From Massilia soli (GTDB lineage: Bacteria > Pseudomonadota > Gammaproteobacteria > Burkholderiales > Burkholderiaceae_D), in NCBI RefSeq assembly GCF_016809835.1, contig NZ_JAFBIL020000008.1, forward strand, positions 186,001-250,000: 64,000 bases of DNA. The letters run 5' to 3'. A program made the translations under genes and the position numbers. The notes under the pieces are model-generated. The model did not search any database, was not told where the DNA came from, and saw only the letters and a program-made list of their open reading frames with translations. Within the stretch, counting starts at the first letter, position 1. Each line of letters begins with the position of its first letter. Positions 62,610-64,000 of this stretch are shown piece after piece.

Positions 62610-62623
62610 ATGATGCTCGTCAT
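62610..62623. promoter_or_regulatory. Third TetR operator candidate, before the SDR gene
   Basis: ATGATGCTCGTCAT inside a larger inverted repeat (AAATATGA, six bases, TCATATTT at 62606-62627). The form matches the two boxes in front of tetR. It ends 37 bp before the SDR ATG, in the likely promoter. Confidence 0.72.
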
Positions 62624-62660
62624 ATTTTAATCGACGTCTCTTAACCGAAAAGGAATCACC

Positions 62661-63365
62661 ATGAAACTCAAGGACAGCACAGTGTTCGTTACCGGCGCCA
62701 ACCGCGGACTCGGCCTCGAATTTGCCCGCCAGGCCCTGGCCCGCGGCGCCCGCAAGGTCTACGCCGGCGCCCGCGATCCGTCAACCGTCACCCTGCCGGG
62801 TGTCATTCCGGTCCAGCTCGACGTCAACGATCCCGCGCAGGTTGCCGCTGCCGCCGCCGCATGCGGCGACGTGACGCTGGTGATCAACAACGCCGGCATC
62901 GTCACGCTTAAAGGCGTGCTTGACGAGGACAGCGTCGCGGCGACCCAGCGTTTGATGGAGACCAACCTGTACGGCGTGATGCGGGTGAGCCAGGCGTTCG
63001 CGCCGGTGCTGGGCAACAATGGCGGCGGCGGCATGCTCAACGTGCTGTCGGTATCGAGCTGGTTGAGCGCGCCGGTGCTGGCCGCCTATTCGATCACCAA
63101 GGCGGCCGCGTGGAGCCTGACCAACGCGCTGCGCAACGAAATGCGCGAACAGCAAACCCAGGTGCTCGGCCTGCACGTCGGCTTCATCGACACCGACATG
63201 ACGAAGGGCTTCGACGCTGACAAGATGACGCCTGAATTTGTTGTCGCGCGTACCTTCGACGCGTTTGAAGCCGGCGCCAGCGAAGTATCGGTCGGCGACT
63301 GGACCCAGGAAATCAAGCGCGGCTTGTCCGACGAGCCTGGCGTGTACATCGACTACCAGCGCTGA
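62661..63365 (+). CDS. Short-chain dehydrogenase/reductase
   Basis: A 234-residue NAD(P)-dependent oxidoreductase. Motifs: TGANRGLG cofactor loop, NNAGIVTLKG, SVSSWLSAP with catalytic Ser and YSITK with Tyr and Lys. The AAGGAA ribosome-binding site precedes the ATG. It lies behind the tetR terminator and its own operator-like box, and is followed 25 bp later by the MFS gene, so the two probably form a TetR-controlled operon. Substrate unknown. Confidence 0.92.
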   Translation: MKLKDSTVFVTGANRGLGLEFARQALARGARKVYAGARDPSTVTLPGVIPVQLDVNDPAQVAAAAAACGDVTLVINNAGIVTLKGVLDEDSVAATQRLMETNLYGVMRVSQAFAPVLGNNGGGGMLNVLSVSSWLSAPVLAAYSITKAAAWSLTNALRNEMREQQTQVLGLHVGFIDTDMTKGFDADKMTPEFVVARTFDAFEAGASEVSVGDWTQEIKRGLSDEPGVYIDYQR

Positions 63366-63390
63366 TTCCCTACCCTCGACGGAGCACGCC

Positions 63391-64000
63391 ATGACATCCC
63401 CCTCGCTCGCACCGGCCGCGCCAGCCGCGCTGCCGTCGGTCCAGGCCTCGCCCTGGCCGACATTCTGGATCGCCTGTATCGCGGTGTTCCTGGTCTCGAT
63501 CGACAGCACCGTGCTGTTCGCCGCTTTCGGCGCGCTGCAGCAGGCTTTCCCCGACGCCACCCCGGCCGACCTGTCATGGGTGCTCAACGCCTATACCGTG
63601 GTCTATGCGACGATGCTGATCCCGGCCGGCGGGCTGGCCGATGCGCACGGCCGCAAGCGGGTGTTCCTGGCCGGTGTCGCGCTGTTCCTCGCTGCCTCGG
63701 CAGCATGCGGCATGGCCGGCAGCGTCGGCCTGCTGATCGCCGCGCGGGTGGTGCAGGCGCTCGGTGCCGCCCTGCTCACGCCGGCATCGCTGTCGATCAT
63801 CCTCGACGCGTTCCCGGAAGACAAGCGCACGGTGGCGGTCAGTTTGTGGGGCGCGGTGGGCGGACTGGCCGCGGCAATTGGCCCGAGCCTTGGCAGCAGC
63901 ATCGTCGACTACCTCGGCTGGCCGTGGGCGTTCTACATCAACATTCCGCTCGGCGCAGTGTCGCTGTGGTTCGGTGCGGCCCGGCTGCGCGAAGCGAAGA
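63391..64000 (+). CDS. MFS drug-efflux-type transporter (DHA2/EmrB-like, 3' end outside window)
   Basis: The visible 203 codons encode the first half of a 12-14-helix major facilitator exporter. The first helix is preceded by an Ala/Pro-rich start. The segment VFLVSIDSTVLFAAFGALQ is the DHA2-type helix 1 motif, and LIPAGGLADAHGRKRVFLAG is the loop-2 MFS motif. RVVQALGAALLTPASLSII and GLAAAIGPSLGSS follow, the latter the proton/drug antiporter motif C. The gene runs off the right edge. With TetR and SDR it forms a typical inducible efflux/redox locus. Confidence 0.88.
   Translation, partial: MTSPSLAPAAPAALPSVQASPWPTFWIACIAVFLVSIDSTVLFAAFGALQQAFPDATPADLSWVLNAYTVVYATMLIPAGGLADAHGRKRVFLAGVALFLAASAACGMAGSVGLLIAARVVQALGAALLTPASLSIILDAFPEDKRTVAVSLWGAVGGLAAAIGPSLGSSIVDYLGWPWAFYINIPLGAVSLWFGAARLREAK

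Overview
The window looks like a chromosomal segment of a high-GC betaproteobacterium of the Oxalobacteraceae type (Massilia, Duganella or Janthinobacterium are the closest fits I can name from memory). This is inferred from the very GC-rich third codon positions, an OmpC/Bcs-type general porin, an assimilatory nitrate operon of the NasT/ANTAR type, DUF2970, DUF6152 and Csu-type pilus genes. No tRNA, rRNA, insertion sequence, integrase, prophage or CRISPR array was recognised. The window opens inside nasA and closes inside an MFS exporter gene.

Layout. (1) About 1-8.1 kb, minus strand: nitrate assimilation (narK, nirB, nirD, a NasC-like flavoprotein and a partial nasA) behind a sigma-54 promoter and an attenuator leader, with the antiterminator gene nasT just upstream. 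(2) 8.2-12.8 kb: a SixA-like phosphatase, an APH-fold kinase-like protein, a divergent PRPP synthetase coupled to an alpha/beta hydrolase, and a porin. (3) 12.9-18.6 kb: a YdjM-like membrane hydrolase, an acyltransferase 3, and a tightly overlapping trio of SGNH hydrolase, NodU/CmcH-type carbamoyltransferase and small protein. (4) 18.7-26.6 kb: a class A PBP, an Excalibur-domain protein, a lipid kinase, an apparently circularly permuted ATP-grasp protein and an EamA transporter. (5) 26.6-31 kb: a hybrid PAS kinase, a NarL-type regulator and an HDOD protein, then an SDR. (6) 31.1-35 kb: a flagellin carrying a zinc-protease insert (flagellinolysin) with its own sigma-28-like promoter, then a diheme and triheme cytochrome c pair.

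(7) 35-40.4 kb: DUF2970, a MocR-type regulator, a DUF6152/membrane/phosphatase operon and a LytS/LytR-like two-component system. (8) 40.5-48 kb: a Calx-beta/proline-rich surface protein with an outer-membrane barrel protein, opposite a PAS-GGDEF-EAL protein; then an OhrR-like MarR regulator and a receiver-AraC regulator. (9) 48.2-53 kb: a minimal archaic chaperone-usher (Csu) pilus operon of four genes with a very short pilin-like protein facing it. (10) 53.2-64 kb: a VOC protein, DUF2254, a lipoprotein GDPD, glycerate 2-kinase, two unknown proteins, a phospholipase D-type lipoprotein, and a TetR-centred locus (FAH hydrolase, TetR, SDR, MFS) with three matching 14-bp operator candidates.

How it works together: the best-supported circuit is nitrate assimilation. 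NtrC/sigma-54 would start transcription under nitrogen limitation, and NasT would let RNA polymerase pass the terminator when nitrate is present. Several loci concern the surface and adhesion (Csu pilus, proteolytic flagellin, Calx-beta protein, c-di-GMP enzyme), which fits a motile, surface-colonising bacterium.
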